A stretch of DNA of 45,314 bases from an uncultured Eubacteriales bacterium. Its GTDB lineage: Bacteria; Bacillota; Clostridia; Oscillospirales; Acutalibacteraceae. Below are positions 1-10,040 of the stretch, piece by piece. The stretch is taken from positions 1 to 45,314 of the forward strand of contig CATZCM010000012.1 of NCBI GenBank assembly GCA_958417225.1, read 5' to 3'. The notes under the pieces were generated by a model that did no database searches, was not told the DNA's origin, and saw nothing but the letters and a program-made list of their open reading frames with translations. The first letter of the stretch is position 1; each line of letters starts with the position of its first letter. The position numbers were made by a program, and so were the translations under genes.

Positions 1-240
1 GAAAACTTTAATGTGCAGTATTTACTGTGTTTTGTATAAGCAATTGTTGTGACTGCACGATATATTTTTTCTTTTGAAAAAGAAAGTAGGCAAAGAAAAC
101 TTTAATGTGCAGTATTTACTGTGTTTTGTATAAGCAATTGTTGTGACTGCACGATATATTTTTTCTTTTGAAAAAGAAAGTAGGCAAAGAAAATTTTAAT
201 GTGCAATATTTACTGTGTTTTTATAAGTATTTGTTGTGGC
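1..240. repeat. 94-bp direct tandem repeat, two full copies plus a degenerate third
   Basis: Copies begin at 1, 95 and 189. The first two read as identical; the third matches for about 50 bases with substitutions and then diverges. Each full unit contains a 7-bp inverted pair (GTGCAGT at 13-19, ACTGCAC at 52-58) and an AT-rich hairpin (TTTCTTTT / AAAAGAAA), so a transcript would be structured. The repeats end about 45 bases before mrnC, whose ribosome binding site is the purine-rich GGGAGGAG. The array starts at the window edge, so there may be more copies to the left. Function is unknown; a duplicated 3' end or terminator of an upstream gene is one possibility. Confidence 0.85.
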
Positions 241-284
241 TGTATCTTACTGCGTGAGATAAAATAAAGAAGGGAGGAGTTTTA

Positions 285-701
285 ATGGATGTGAGTGATT
301 ATAGTCCAATGACGTTTGCATTCATGGGAGATTGTGTTTATGATTTGTTGGTGCGACGACGAGTTATTATGGAAGCAAATCGCCCCGCAAAAGATTTGCA
401 TAGTATATGCTCGGAAATGGTTTGTTGTAAGGGTCAAGTGAAAGCTTTTAAAAAAGTAGTGAATTACTTAACAGAGGAAGAATTGAATGTGTTTACTCGT
501 GGACGCAATGCAAAAGTGAAACATATCCCTAAGCATGCTACTCCAGCTGAATATCATATTGCAACGGGGTTTGAGTCGATTTTTGGCTATTTGTATTTAA
601 AGGGGGATATGGAAAGAATACAGTGGCTTTTTGAAATTATATTTAGTGAAGGAGTCTTGACATATGACGATGAATGTGAAACAGAAATTGAGGGAACTTA
701 G
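285..701 (+). CDS. mrnC: Mini-ribonuclease III (MrnC)
   Basis: This is a 138-residue RNase III catalytic domain without a double-stranded-RNA-binding domain, the normal size for MrnC. In Firmicutes MrnC matures the ends of 23S rRNA in the cytoplasm. The signature GDCVYDLLVRRR (about residues 15-26) carries the acidic metal ligand, and a second acidic patch is visible in TGFESIFGYLYL near residue 105. The start is supported by the strong ribosome binding site GGGAGGAG just upstream. The gene overlaps the following yitT-family gene by 38 bases, so the two are probably translated together. In other Firmicutes mrnC often sits near cysS and rlmB; those genes are not visible here because the window begins just upstream. 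Confidence 0.93.
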   Translation: MDVSDYSPMTFAFMGDCVYDLLVRRRVIMEANRPAKDLHSICSEMVCCKGQVKAFKKVVNYLTEEELNVFTRGRNAKVKHIPKHATPAEYHIATGFESIFGYLYLKGDMERIQWLFEIIFSEGVLTYDDECETEIEGT

Positions 702-1602
702 TATAGATTTAGTTTTTTTTGTGGTTGGCAGTATGCTGTATGCAATAGCAACAGTTGTTTTTGTAGAGCCAAATGAGATGGCTCCAGGAGGTATTTCTGG
801 GATAGCCATAATGTTGTATAATAAAGTTTATGACGGGTTTAATGTTGGGACCTGGTGCAATTTGCTGAATGTGCCTCTTGTAATATGGGCTATTTGCGAA
901 TTTTGGAAAGATTGGAAGGGATTTATAGAGTTTATTGGTAAATCTCTTGCAGGATTGTTAATTAGTAGTTTCTTTATAGATATTCTTCAAGTAGCACAAA
1001 AACGTGGGGTCTTTTTTGAGTACAAGGTAACTACTGGCCATGGGGATATATTAGTAGCAACTATATTTTCAGCAGTTCTTACTGGTTTTGGATTGAGTTT
1101 GATTTTTATAAGGGGCGGAACAACTGCTGGTACTGATGTGATAGCGAAACTTTCTAAAAGACATGCTAGACATATGCCTCTTGGAAAATTGCTTCTTTGT
1201 GCTGACGCTGTAATAGTTGCTATTTCAGGAATAGTTTTTGAGAATATAGAAACTATGGTGTATGCTGCAATATTTATTTTTGTGAGTTCAAAAATAATAG
1301 ATACTATGATTTTTGCAATGGATCCAGGTGCTGGTCGTGTTATGTTGATAATCTCTAATAAAAGTAGGGAGATTGCGAAAAAAATTAATTGTGATTTGAA
1401 TCGTACGTCGACAGCCTTTAAATCTATAGGATGCTATAGCGGAAATGAGGGAGAGGCTATAGTATGCGCAGTTCGTAAAAATGAAGTGAATAAAATATAT
1501 GATATAAGTAAGGAAATTGATACAAATGTTTTTATTATGGTGAGCTGTAGTTCGTGTGAAATGATCGGAAGTGGATTTAAATCTTTACACAGTGTAGAGT
1601 GA
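664..1602 (+). CDS. YitT-family membrane protein (DUF161/DUF2179)
   Basis: The 312-residue protein has five or so hydrophobic segments in its first 210 residues. Its C-terminal soluble part (about 225-305, from GRVMLIISNKSREIAKKI to VFIMVSCSSCEMIG) matches the DUF2179 layout. The glycine-rich GTTAGTDVIAKL, about residues 155-170, is typical of the family. The cellular role is not established for most members; they sit in the cytoplasmic membrane. The start at 664 is chosen because GAAGGAG at 648-654 lies nine bases upstream; an ATG at 670 is possible but less well spaced. It overlaps mrnC and is followed by a separate secA promoter. Confidence 0.88.
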   Translation: MTMNVKQKLRELSIDLVFFVVGSMLYAIATVVFVEPNEMAPGGISGIAIMLYNKVYDGFNVGTWCNLLNVPLVIWAICEFWKDWKGFIEFIGKSLAGLLISSFFIDILQVAQKRGVFFEYKVTTGHGDILVATIFSAVLTGFGLSLIFIRGGTTAGTDVIAKLSKRHARHMPLGKLLLCADAVIVAISGIVFENIETMVYAAIFIFVSSKIIDTMIFAMDPGAGRVMLIISNKSREIAKKINCDLNRTSTAFKSIGCYSGNEGEAIVCAVRKNEVNKIYDISKEIDTNVFIMVSCSSCEMIGSGFKSLHSVE

Positions 1603-1662
1603 TTTGCATAATTTTTTTTCGAAAATTCGTTAAATTTGTGGGATGTATTTTCTGAGAAAGTG

Positions 1663-1671
1663 TGTTATAAT
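1663..1671 (+). promoter_or_regulatory. Extended -10 promoter of secA
   Basis: TGTTATAAT has a perfect -10 (1666-1671) with the TG extension one base upstream. No good -35 is seen at 17 bases. It lies about 40 bases before the secA start, between the yitT-family stop and secA. Confidence 0.7.
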
Positions 1672-1711
1672 AAAGGAGATAATCCGTATTTTATAACGTG
1701 AGGTGATTAAA

Positions 1712-4450
1712 ATGAGTATACTGAAAGTTTTATTTGGTAACTACAGTAAACGAGAATTAAAACGCATAAAACCTATTTGTAATGCAGTGCTATCATTAGA
1801 GGATAAATATTCAGCCATGAGTGAAGAAGATTTAGCTGCACAAACTCCGGTTTTGAAAAAAAGACTCGAAAATGGGGAAACCCTAGATGATATATTACCA
1901 GATGCCTTCGCAGTGTGCCGTGAGGCTGCTTACCGGGTACTTGGTATGAAACACTTTCCGGTTCAAGTTATTGGTGGTATAGTGTTGCACCAAGGTAGAA
2001 TTGCTGAGATGCAAACCGGTGAAGGAAAAACGTTAGTTGCTACATTGCCGTCGTATTTGAATGCATTGACAGGAAAAGGTGTTCATGTAGTAACGTGCAA
2101 TGATTATCTAGCACATCGTGATGCCGAACAAATGGGTAAGGTATATCGATTTTTGGGATTGAGTGTAGGTGTAGTAGGCCACGGTATGGAAAATGATGAG
2201 CGCCGAAAAGCTTACGCTGCAGATATTACTTATGCAACTAATAATGAATTAGGTTTTGATTATCTTAGAGATAATATGGTGACCTATAAGGAAGATAAAG
2301 TCCAGAGAGAACATAATTTCGCTATTGTCGATGAGGTCGACTCAATTCTTATCGATGAAGCAAGGACACCTCTTATTATTTCAGGACAAGGAGATAAATC
2401 AACCGAACTTTATACAATAGCAAATAATTTCGTGAAAACATTAAATATGGTTAAAGTTGTGGAACTTGATGATAAAGAGGATAATGATGAAATCTATAAG
2501 GATGCGGATTATATAGTCGATGAAAAGGCAAAAACAGCTACATTGACCCCCTCTGGAGTGAAAAAAGCTGAAGAGTTTTTTCATATAGATAATTTGACCG
2601 ATGCAGATAATATAAATATTCAACATCATATAAATCAGGCTATAAGAGCTCATGGTGTGATGCAAAATGAAATTGATTATGTGGTCAAGGATGGCGAAGT
2701 TTTAATTGTAGATGAGTTTACTGGACGTATCATGCAAGGTCGTCGCTATAATGAGGGTTTACACCAGGCGATTGAAGCAAAAGAAGGTGTGAAAATTGAG
2801 CGTGAGTCAAAAACATTGGCGGCAATTACATTCCAGAATTATTTTAGACTTTATAATAAGCTTTCTGGTATGACTGGTACTGCTACAACGGAAGAAGAGG
2901 AATTTAGTGATACCTATAGACTCGATATAGTGGCAATACCAACCAATAAACCTGTTAAACGTATAGATTATCCGGATTATATATTTAAGACGGAACATGG
3001 GAAATTTGTGGCTATTATACAGGATATACTTAAGTGTCACGAGAAGGGACAGCCCGTTCTTGTAGGTACAATTTCAATCGAAAAATCAGAACTGTTAAGC
3101 AAAATGCTTAAAAAAGAAGGTATACGCCATGCGGTGTTGAATGCTAAGTACCATGAAAAAGAAGCAGAAATTATTGCTCAGGCAGGTAAGAAAGGTGCCG
3201 TGACGATTGCTACCAATATGGCTGGACGTGGTACCGATATTAAACTTGGGGGTAATGCAGACTTTTTGGCTGTTTCTGAAATGAGGCGCATGGGCTATGA
3301 TGAAGAACTGATTAATATGGCAACCGGTTTTAATGAAACAGATGATCAGGAAATACTTGATGCGAGAAATCGTTATAAGGAACTTTTGGATAAGTATAAA
3401 AAGATCATTGAACCTGAGGCTGAAGAAGTTCGACAAGCTGGAGGCCTTTTCATAATGGGTACCGAGCGCCATGAAACCCGACGTATTGATAATCAGTTAA
3501 GAGGTCGTTCGGGGCGTCAGGGAGATCCCGGGGAAACAAGATTTTATTTGTCTTGTGAAGATGATCTTGTTAGACTGTTTAATGGCGAACGTATGAAAAA
3601 TCTGATGGAACGCTTTAAGGTTGAAGAGGATGAACCTATTGACAGCAAACTTCTTTCTAGTATGGTTGAAAGTTCGCAGCGCAGAGTCGAGGGTAGAAAC
3701 TATGGAGCAAGAAAGAATGTGCTTCAATTTGACGATGTGTTGAACCGTCAACGTGAAATAATTTATGATCAAAGAAATAAAGTTCTTAATGGCGAAAATC
3801 TGAAAGAACAAGTTAGTAAGATGATTGAACAATCTATTGAGGGCAGAGTGCGACAATATATTCCTGAATCTATTCCACACAAAGAGTGGAATATAGAGGG
3901 TTTGTATGATTATTATGCGGGATGGCTTTTCAGAGACGGCGATATAGATAAAAATCAACTTAAGGAAATGGATGAGAATGCCATAATTAAAGAGTTTGTT
4001 GATCAAGCTATGTTTGTTTACAATGCAAGAGAGGAACAGATAGGTTCTGATATGATGCGCGAACTTGAAAGGTTTGTACTTCTCAAAAATGTTGATAAGT
4101 TGTGGATGGATCACATCGATGCTATGGAAGAACTTAAAAAAGGAATACGTCTGCGTGCTTACGGTCAACATGATCCCGTTGTCGAGTATAGAGTTGAAGG
4201 GTTTGATATGTTTGAGCAGATGATCGAAAATATCCGCCACGATACAGCGAAAATGTTGTTGACTATAAAAATCGGTAGCCAGGACGAAGTGCCAAAGCGT
4301 GAACGCGTAAAAGTACAAAATATGACTACTAATATGGATGTACAACAGGCAAGTCGTACTGTGAAAAAAGGTGCTAAGGTGGGTCGAAATGATCCGTGTC
4401 CTTGTGGTAGTGGGAAAAAATATAAGCGCTGTTGTGGTAAAAATCAGTAA
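1712..4450 (+). CDS. secA: Protein translocase ATPase SecA
   Basis: SecA is the ATPase that drives signal-peptide proteins through SecYEG. The protein is about 912 residues and full length. It shows Walker A MQTGEGKT near residue 101, the DEVDSILIDEARTP motif, the preprotein-crosslinking region, the second nucleotide-binding fold with ATNMAGRGTDIKLGG and GRSGRQGDPGETRFYLS, and a C-terminal zinc tail (DPCPCGSGKKYKRCCG) that binds SecB or ribosomes. A GTG lies at 1703, but the ATG at 1712 is the better start because GAGGTGA at 1700-1706 lies five bases before it. Strand and length agree with a housekeeping secA. It is the motor the many signal-peptide proteins of this window would need. Confidence 0.98.
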   Translation: MSILKVLFGNYSKRELKRIKPICNAVLSLEDKYSAMSEEDLAAQTPVLKKRLENGETLDDILPDAFAVCREAAYRVLGMKHFPVQVIGGIVLHQGRIAEMQTGEGKTLVATLPSYLNALTGKGVHVVTCNDYLAHRDAEQMGKVYRFLGLSVGVVGHGMENDERRKAYAADITYATNNELGFDYLRDNMVTYKEDKVQREHNFAIVDEVDSILIDEARTPLIISGQGDKSTELYTIANNFVKTLNMVKVVELDDKEDNDEIYKDADYIVDEKAKTATLTPSGVKKAEEFFHIDNLTDADNINIQHHINQAIRAHGVMQNEIDYVVKDGEVLIVDEFTGRIMQGRRYNEGLHQAIEAKEGVKIERESKTLAAITFQNYFRLYNKLSGMTGTATTEEEEFSDTYRLDIVAIPTNKPVKRIDYPDYIFKTEHGKFVAIIQDILKCHEKGQPVLVGTISIEKSELLSKMLKKEGIRHAVLNAKYHEKEAEIIAQAGKKGAVTIATNMAGRGTDIKLGGNADFLAVSEMRRMGYDEELINMATGFNETDDQEILDARNRYKELLDKYKKIIEPEAEEVRQAGGLFIMGTERHETRRIDNQLRGRSGRQGDPGETRFYLSCEDDLVRLFNGERMKNLMERFKVEEDEPIDSKLLSSMVESSQRRVEGRNYGARKNVLQFDDVLNRQREIIYDQRNKVLNGENLKEQVSKMIEQSIEGRVRQYIPESIPHKEWNIEGLYDYYAGWLFRDGDIDKNQLKEMDENAIIKEFVDQAMFVYNAREEQIGSDMMRELERFVLLKNVDKLWMDHIDAMEELKKGIRLRAYGQHDPVVEYRVEGFDMFEQMIENIRHDTAKMLLTIKIGSQDEVPKRERVKVQNMTTNMDVQQASRTVKKGAKVGRNDPCPCGSGKKYKRCCGKNQ

Positions 4451-4480
4451 TGTTTGTGGTGTCATGTTGCACTAATATAG

Positions 4481-4532
4481 AAAACGTATGGTGAATTTTT
4501 TCTTATGAAATTTTTCACTGTACGTTTTTTTT
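4481..4532 (+). terminator. Rho-independent terminator after secA
   Basis: Arms AAAACGTATGGTGAA (4481-4495) and TTCACTGTACGTTTT (4514-4528) pair over 15 positions with two G-U wobbles and run into a T tract. Confidence 0.85.
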
Positions 4533-4687
4533 GAAAATAATCTTGCTTTTTGTCTTTCGCTATATTATAATGTATATATTGATGTTTTTTGCGTATTTTA
4601 CTTATTTTATTTGATGAGCTTGTAATTATAAGTTTTCTCTTAATGTGTTGTTTTTTACTTTTTTGTAAAATTTAAAGGAGGAGTTGA

Positions 4688-7387
4688 ATGAAAAAATTTT
4701 TATCTATACTGTTTGGTGTTGTGTTGATTTGTTTTTTTATAGGGTGTGCTGACGGCCAAATAATAGACACAGAGGCAAGTGACCCAAGAGAAGATATGGA
4801 TATAAGCAGTCGTTTTATAATTACGTCCGATGATAATGGTGAAATGGTAGTGAAATATCAGAACGGGAAAAAAGAACAGGAGGATTTAGATGAAAATAGA
4901 TTTCAAGTTAAGTATAGAATAGATGGTAAGACAGTTGAAGATATAGAAGATGAAAAAATTTATGAGATGATTATTGTGGATAAATTGGATCAATCGGACA
5001 AATCCCAATATGTAATAGGTAATATTAAGAAAACTGGTAAAGATAAGTTTACTTGCAGGTCGAGTTCAGTGTATACTGGTGAGGGGCAAAGTGCGGATGT
5101 TAAATTAAATGGAAAGCCGTTGCCAGAAGGCTATACTGTTATTTATAAAAAGGACAATGAGTTTTTTGATGGTAATTTGCCGCAAGATGTAGGAGCGTAT
5201 GAGGTATATGTCAAAGAGGGTTCAAATGAAGAAATTTGTATAGGAATTTTTGAAATAACATCAGCAGAGCTTGACATAAGCATAAAACAGGAAGGTATCC
5301 CTAAATATAATGGAAGAGAGCAAGATATTACATTTAGTAAAAAGTCAACTACTGTGGGAAATGCTGAAGTAACATTTTAATATAAGAAAGAAGGAGAAGA
5401 AAGTTAAAAGAAAAATTTACCTAAATTTACTGATGCAGGGAGTTATACGGTGCATTATAAAGCGAGTGCTAAAAATCACAAAGTTAAGGAAGGGGATTTT
5501 GAAGTAAGGATAGATAAGGCCAGCGTAAGCGACTTAAACTTTAGCTGGACTCAAGAAAGTGTATATACTGGAGAAATACAAAATGCAGATGTAAAACTGA
5601 ATGGCAATAATTTGAATCAAAATTTCTATAAAATTTTTTATAAAAAAGACAACTATGATGTTAAACCGTGTGACGTAGGCGAGTATAAGGTATATGTACA
5701 AGCTACTGATGATAACAAAAATTATACTGGTGAAGCAAGCCGAACATTTAAAATTGAATATCTAGCTTTTCCAGAAGAAAAATACGAACTGTCTGGTGGA
5801 GTTTTTAAGGATAATACGTATTGGAGCAATAATGAGGTTACAGTGAAAGCACCAAGGGATTATAAGTTAGTATGTGATGAAGGCGAGAAAGAAAGCATTG
5901 TTGTAGAAAGTGATAGAAATACCAATTCTATAGAATTTCGCTTAAAAAACCAATCTGGTCAAATTACAGATGTAATAAAGGTGAAAGATAATATTAAATT
6001 TGATAGGAGCGAACCAGTTGGTGAAATAATCGTGGAGGGTAAAGATGAGACCGAGTCAGGTGAGAATATTTTTGTGAAAGGAGATACGACTATAAAAATT
6101 AAGACGGAAGATAATGACAGTGGCATAAAAAGTGTGGAGTATTATATTGATGAAAATTGTGATAATCTTTCGAATTTTGATAAAATTGATCCGACTAAGT
6201 GGAAAAGTATGGCAGTAACTGATCTGCAGAATTTTTCTGAAGGAGTTGTTCTTAGTCAGATAACATCAAATGGTAAGCATGCAGTTTATGTAAAAATTAC
6301 GGACTATGCGGGGAACGTGAAGTGTTTAAATATTGATTCTCTTATAAAATACGAATATCCTATATTGGGAGAAGATAGGGTCACTTACTTAAAAAATAGT
6401 AATAATGAGGTGAAAATTCATGTGACGTTAAATGATAATATAATCGTGGAGAGTGAATATTTTAAAGTTACTAAAAGTGAAAATGATGAATGTTATTTGA
6501 TTTTTAATAATGATAAACTGAATAGTATTAGTGATAGTAGTTTTAAAATTCCGATAAAGTTTCGTCCAATGTGTGTAGAGAATATTTCGTTTGAAATACA
6601 GACTGATATAATTTTGAGGAGTGTAAATATTGTAAATCTTGAAAATAAATGTTATGATGGTAAATCAGTAGATCCAAAGTACGAAGGTAATTTACTTGGA
6701 GATAAGGCAACTTATAAATACTATATTTATGATGATTCCGCTTATAAAGAGATTGAAGGACCTCCGAAAAATGTAGGTAGTTATAGTGTTAAGTTGATTG
6801 TAGAGAATGATTTGTATAAGACTGTTGAGATAAATAAGAAATTTGAAATAACGCCAGCGGAACTACAAGTAACTTGTAATACGAAAACAAAAATATACGA
6901 TGGGGATCCTATGAATATAGAAGCAACTATTAATGGATTGGTAGGGAATGAGAAAGCGGAAGTGGAGTTAAGTGATAACAACCAACACATAAATGTAGGA
7001 AAATACGAATGTGATTATAAAATTGTATATAAGGACGGTGCATCATATAGTAATTATAAAGAAATTAATCATAAAAAAATAAACTTTGAAATAATTGCAA
7101 GGCCTATTAAAATACTACCACATGTTGATTTAGATACTCCATATTTTGATGTGTTAGATTCAACAGGTAATTTTTTGGCTAGATCAGATGGGCCTTGTAC
7201 TTGTGATTTTAGTATCACTAGCAGTAATGAACAACTGTTTACTATTACACTCCCAGAAGATTGGATTAGATGTTTTCTGGATAAAGTGGATATAAAATAT
7301 ACAATAAAAGATTTAAAAGAAAATGATGTTACAAATTGTTTTACTGTAAGTTGGGTAGATGGACCTATGACTGATAACAACGAGTAG
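4688..7387 (+). pseudogene. Ig-like/MBG-type surface lipoprotein gene interrupted by two in-frame TAA codons
   Basis: The first part (4688-5380) begins with a lipoprotein signal peptide ending in FIGC, with the lipid-accepting Cys near residue 20, after an AAAGGAGGAG ribosome binding site. Reading continues in the same frame through TAA at 5378-5380 and TAA at 5405-5407 into a further 660 or so intact codons. The only start for the second part is a GTG at 5450 with no ribosome binding site, inside a domain. The domains are beta-rich modules with Y(T/D)G near the start and DVG.Y.VYV or NVGSYSVKL near the end, as in MBG/YDG adhesin repeats. They occur near residues 135-180, across the stops, and in the second part near 35-90, 400-470 and 480-560. 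An Ig-like segment (SGIKSVEYYID to VKITDYAGNVK) lies between. Both stops look like single-base changes from sense codons. It may be a recent pseudogene or yield only a short lipoprotein. Confidence 0.75.
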
Positions 7388-7455
7388 TAAGCAGATTTAT
7401 TAAAAAAATTAGTTTTGTAATCATAAGGCTTTAATTTATTGTTGACGAAAAATTT

Positions 7456-7502
7456 AACGCAGCCTACAACTTACGAAGATAAAGTGTGTTGTAGACTGCG
7501 TT
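7456..7502. terminator. Hairpin between convergent genes, probably a bidirectional terminator
   Basis: AACGCAGCCTACAAC (7456-7470) pairs with GTTGTAGACTGCGTT (7488-7502) with one mismatch. A T-rich run follows on the minus strand and a weaker one on the plus strand. It separates the lipoprotein gene from the convergent ABC operon. Confidence 0.75.
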
Positions 7503-7587
7503 CTTTATAATATGTTTAAAATTGGTAGTTGCTTTAGTTTGTTTGAGATTCGTTACAAAGGTAATGTTTATTCATTTCATTTTTGGT

Positions 7588-9186
7588 TTAATTTTTTATT
7601 TTGAAAGTTTTGAATGAAAGTTTTTTTACGAGAATAGGGAATGCTATAAAGCTTATTACTGAAATGATTGAAAGAATAATTAAAATAGTTTTCAGAGTCA
7701 ATACATGTAATTGTAATAAAAGTATTATTAAACATATAGTATAGGATTGAATATAAACATATGTGCTATTTTTTAATTCTAATGCTTGAGAATATGGTTG
7801 GATCAAGTAGTATATAGATAATCCGGTAATAGTTGATATTATAGAAATTAGTAAGCTATATATTGAAAGGTATAATATGTCTAAATTTACTTCGGAGAAA
7901 AAAGAGAACTCTAAAATTAAAAGAAATAACGCAGTAATAAAGTTGGGTATTAAATTTAAAATTAAGAGTTTTTTTAATCTTTGCTTAAAACATAAATAGA
8001 TACTGCCGTTATTTGAAAGGATATTATACTTTAACAAAGGTAAGTCACAGTTGAAAAACATCACTTTTATAAACTTATTAAGACTTGAGTTATTGGATAA
8101 CAAGCAAATTATAATTGCTACATATTTAAAAATGCAATCGTGATAAATTTCTTTAAATTCCGGGACTAAAAATCCTAAACAAAAACAAAATGTAAATAAA
8201 GTAGTAATTACAATTGTTTTTGCTTTTATTGGTTTTAGTAACATGGACTTAAATCTTTCGAAAAAGATGGAGTTGAAGTAGTTAAATTCAGTTTTGTTTT
8301 TGAACTTATTGTTTGTTACAGAAACTGAATCTTTATTTTTTAATTGCAAGCCTGCAGTTCTTATGTTTTTTATATCCTGGCTGCTAAAATTTATGTTTTT
8401 TGGTGCATTAACACTTGTGACTATGCTGAAGTAATCTTGGAATTTAATCATGTATATAAGCCCAAAAATTCCAAGTAGAGTTATAGTTAATGCTAATACT
8501 AAAATAATAATGGGATTATAAACTAAAGTAAATGCAGGGCTAAGTGATGAGTAGGCTCCCAAAACAGTAATTGCTAAAAATCCTAAATATAGTTTAAAAT
8601 CTCGATCGAGGATCTTTCCAGTTTTTTTATATAAAAAGATTTGTACCATTTCACCAAAGCACTTGAATATTGTTTTTGTTAATATTAATATAAGTATATT
8701 TATTATGTTGCCGCCAAGTATGGCGTACCATGATCCGAAAACTAAAGTTTCACAAATGACTTCAGTTATTCTTTTTATGATAAACTGAGAAAAAATGTAT
8801 TTTTTTGCATCGAGGTGCATGAGTTTTATGTAAACAAATTTGTTTTTATCTGTTGTAAATATAATAGATTTTGCAAAACAGCCCCAAATAACGTAAAAAC
8901 AAATAAACATATGCATGAAGCAATTTGCACTGAAGAAGTTTGCTTTGGGTATAATTAGGAGAGGATAGCCTATACCTATACATGCAATAAATAAAGTTAT
9001 CAATAATTTTTTTATGAAACTGAAAACTAAAGCAAAAAATGTAAACGCTTTTTTTGCGTCATAATTTCCGTATTCTAAATTTTTAAATATATTTTTAGTA
9101 AAACGATTATTTTTTAGGATGAATATAAATTTATTTATTGATGTAGAATTTTCTATTTCGCGTATTTTCTTGAAAGTGTACCACAA
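7588..9186 (-). CDS. ABC-2-type transporter permease
   Basis: The 532-residue protein has about ten to twelve strongly hydrophobic segments and no ATPase motif. It starts one base after the stop codon of the adjacent ATPase gene, so the pair is almost certainly one ABC transporter. The start is TTG at 9186, preceded by GGCGGGG at a usable distance; no nearer ATG exists in frame. The substrate cannot be read from the sequence. The upstream lipoprotein gene on the same strand could be a partner or a co-exported product. I do not recognise a characterised family beyond the general ABC-2 permease type. Confidence 0.75.
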   Translation of the reverse strand: MWYTFKKIREIENSTSINKFIFILKNNRFTKNIFKNLEYGNYDAKKAFTFFALVFSFIKKLLITLFIACIGIGYPLLIIPKANFFSANCFMHMFICFYVIWGCFAKSIIFTTDKNKFVYIKLMHLDAKKYIFSQFIIKRITEVICETLVFGSWYAILGGNIINILILILTKTIFKCFGEMVQIFLYKKTGKILDRDFKLYLGFLAITVLGAYSSLSPAFTLVYNPIIILVLALTITLLGIFGLIYMIKFQDYFSIVTSVNAPKNINFSSQDIKNIRTAGLQLKNKDSVSVTNNKFKNKTEFNYFNSIFFERFKSMLLKPIKAKTIVITTLFTFCFCLGFLVPEFKEIYHDCIFKYVAIIICLLSNNSSLNKFIKVMFFNCDLPLLKYNILSNNGSIYLCFKQRLKKLLILNLIPNFITALFLLILEFSFFSEVNLDILYLSIYSLLISIISTITGLSIYYLIQPYSQALELKNSTYVYIQSYTICLIILLLQLHVLTLKTILIILSIISVISFIAFPILVKKLSFKTFKIKN

Positions 9187-9187
9187 A

Positions 9188-9895
9188 TTAATCGACCCCG
9201 CCTTTTAAAATTGATACTATGTATTCCTCCCAATCTTTGTCTCTGAGCATTTCTTGATTTATTGGGGTTAGGTTTCCTTTGTTTAAGACAATGATTTCGT
9301 CACTTAGTTCTTTTGCTAATTGTAAAAGATGGGTTGAGAAAATTATTATTTTATCTTTTTTCATTTTCAATAGAATTTTCTTCATCTCTAAACATACTAC
9401 TGGATCTAGGGATACTAACGGTTCGTCTAATAAGATAACTGGTGGTTGCGATATGATAAACATAAGCATTTGAATTTTGTTTTTCATACCAAGCGAGTAA
9501 TTTTTCATTATCTTGTTTTGATCGTCTCTATTTAGGTTTATAATCTCAAAGTATTCTTCAATTGTTTTAGGTTGTGGTAACTTGTCCTTATTTATGTCAA
9601 TATAAAATTTTATAAATTCGTATCCGGTAAGAAATTCAGGTAAGATAGGGGTGGAAAGTACGTATCCGATATCATTTTGAACATTTACATTTCGAGTGTC
9701 ATTTTTGTCAGAAATTAAAATTTCTCCACTGTCAACCGGAATTTCTTTAGAGATGCAGTTAAATAAAGTTGTCTTTCCAGAGCCATTTCGTCCTAGGATA
9801 CAATATATTTTTCCTTCATCAAATTCGAATTTAATATCTTCTAAGATTTTATTTCGTCCGAAACTTTTTGTGAAATTTTTTAAGCTTATTTTCAT
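9188..9895 (-). CDS. ABC transporter ATP-binding protein
   Basis: This is a 235-residue ATPase of an ABC transporter. Motifs in order are Walker A GRNGSGKTT, a degenerate signature YSLGMKNKIQ (LSxGxK type, usual for ABC-2 systems), Walker B VILLDEPLVSLDP, and the H-loop STHLL. The open frame extends to 9982, but the ATG at 9895 gives the canonical MKISLKNFTKSFG beginning and has AGAGGA seven bases before it. It runs straight into the permease gene with a one-base gap. It probably powers export of a peptide, lipid or drug; the substrate is not visible. Confidence 0.93.
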   Translation of the reverse strand: MKISLKNFTKSFGRNKILEDIKFEFDEGKIYCILGRNGSGKTTLFNCISKEIPVDSGEILISDKNDTRNVNVQNDIGYVLSTPILPEFLTGYEFIKFYIDINKDKLPQPKTIEEYFEIINLNRDDQNKIMKNYSLGMKNKIQMLMFIISQPPVILLDEPLVSLDPVVCLEMKKILLKMKKDKIIIFSTHLLQLAKELSDEIIVLNKGNLTPINQEMLRDKDWEEYIVSILKGGVD

Positions 9896-10040
9896 TAAAT
9901 GTCCTCTTTTCAAAATAATTATTGCTGTACTTAAATTTAAGTTTTTTATTTTGTAGAATGTAATAAAAAATAAGAGTTGCATTTTTGGACTTTTGAATGA
10001 AGTGTTTTTATCAGACTCTTAATTCTCATCTAAATCCTTA

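Noticed and set aside
1..240. CRISPR array
   Set aside because: Units are 94 bases, directly adjacent and lack unique spacers.
3497..4465. 322-codon minus-strand frame opposite secA
   Set aside because: It is a shadow of secA with low-complexity composition and no ribosome binding site.
4688..7387. Genetic code change with TAA read as sense
   Set aside because: Other genes here end normally at TAA, including dpaB, nrdG and mfd-operon genes, without extended conserved frames.
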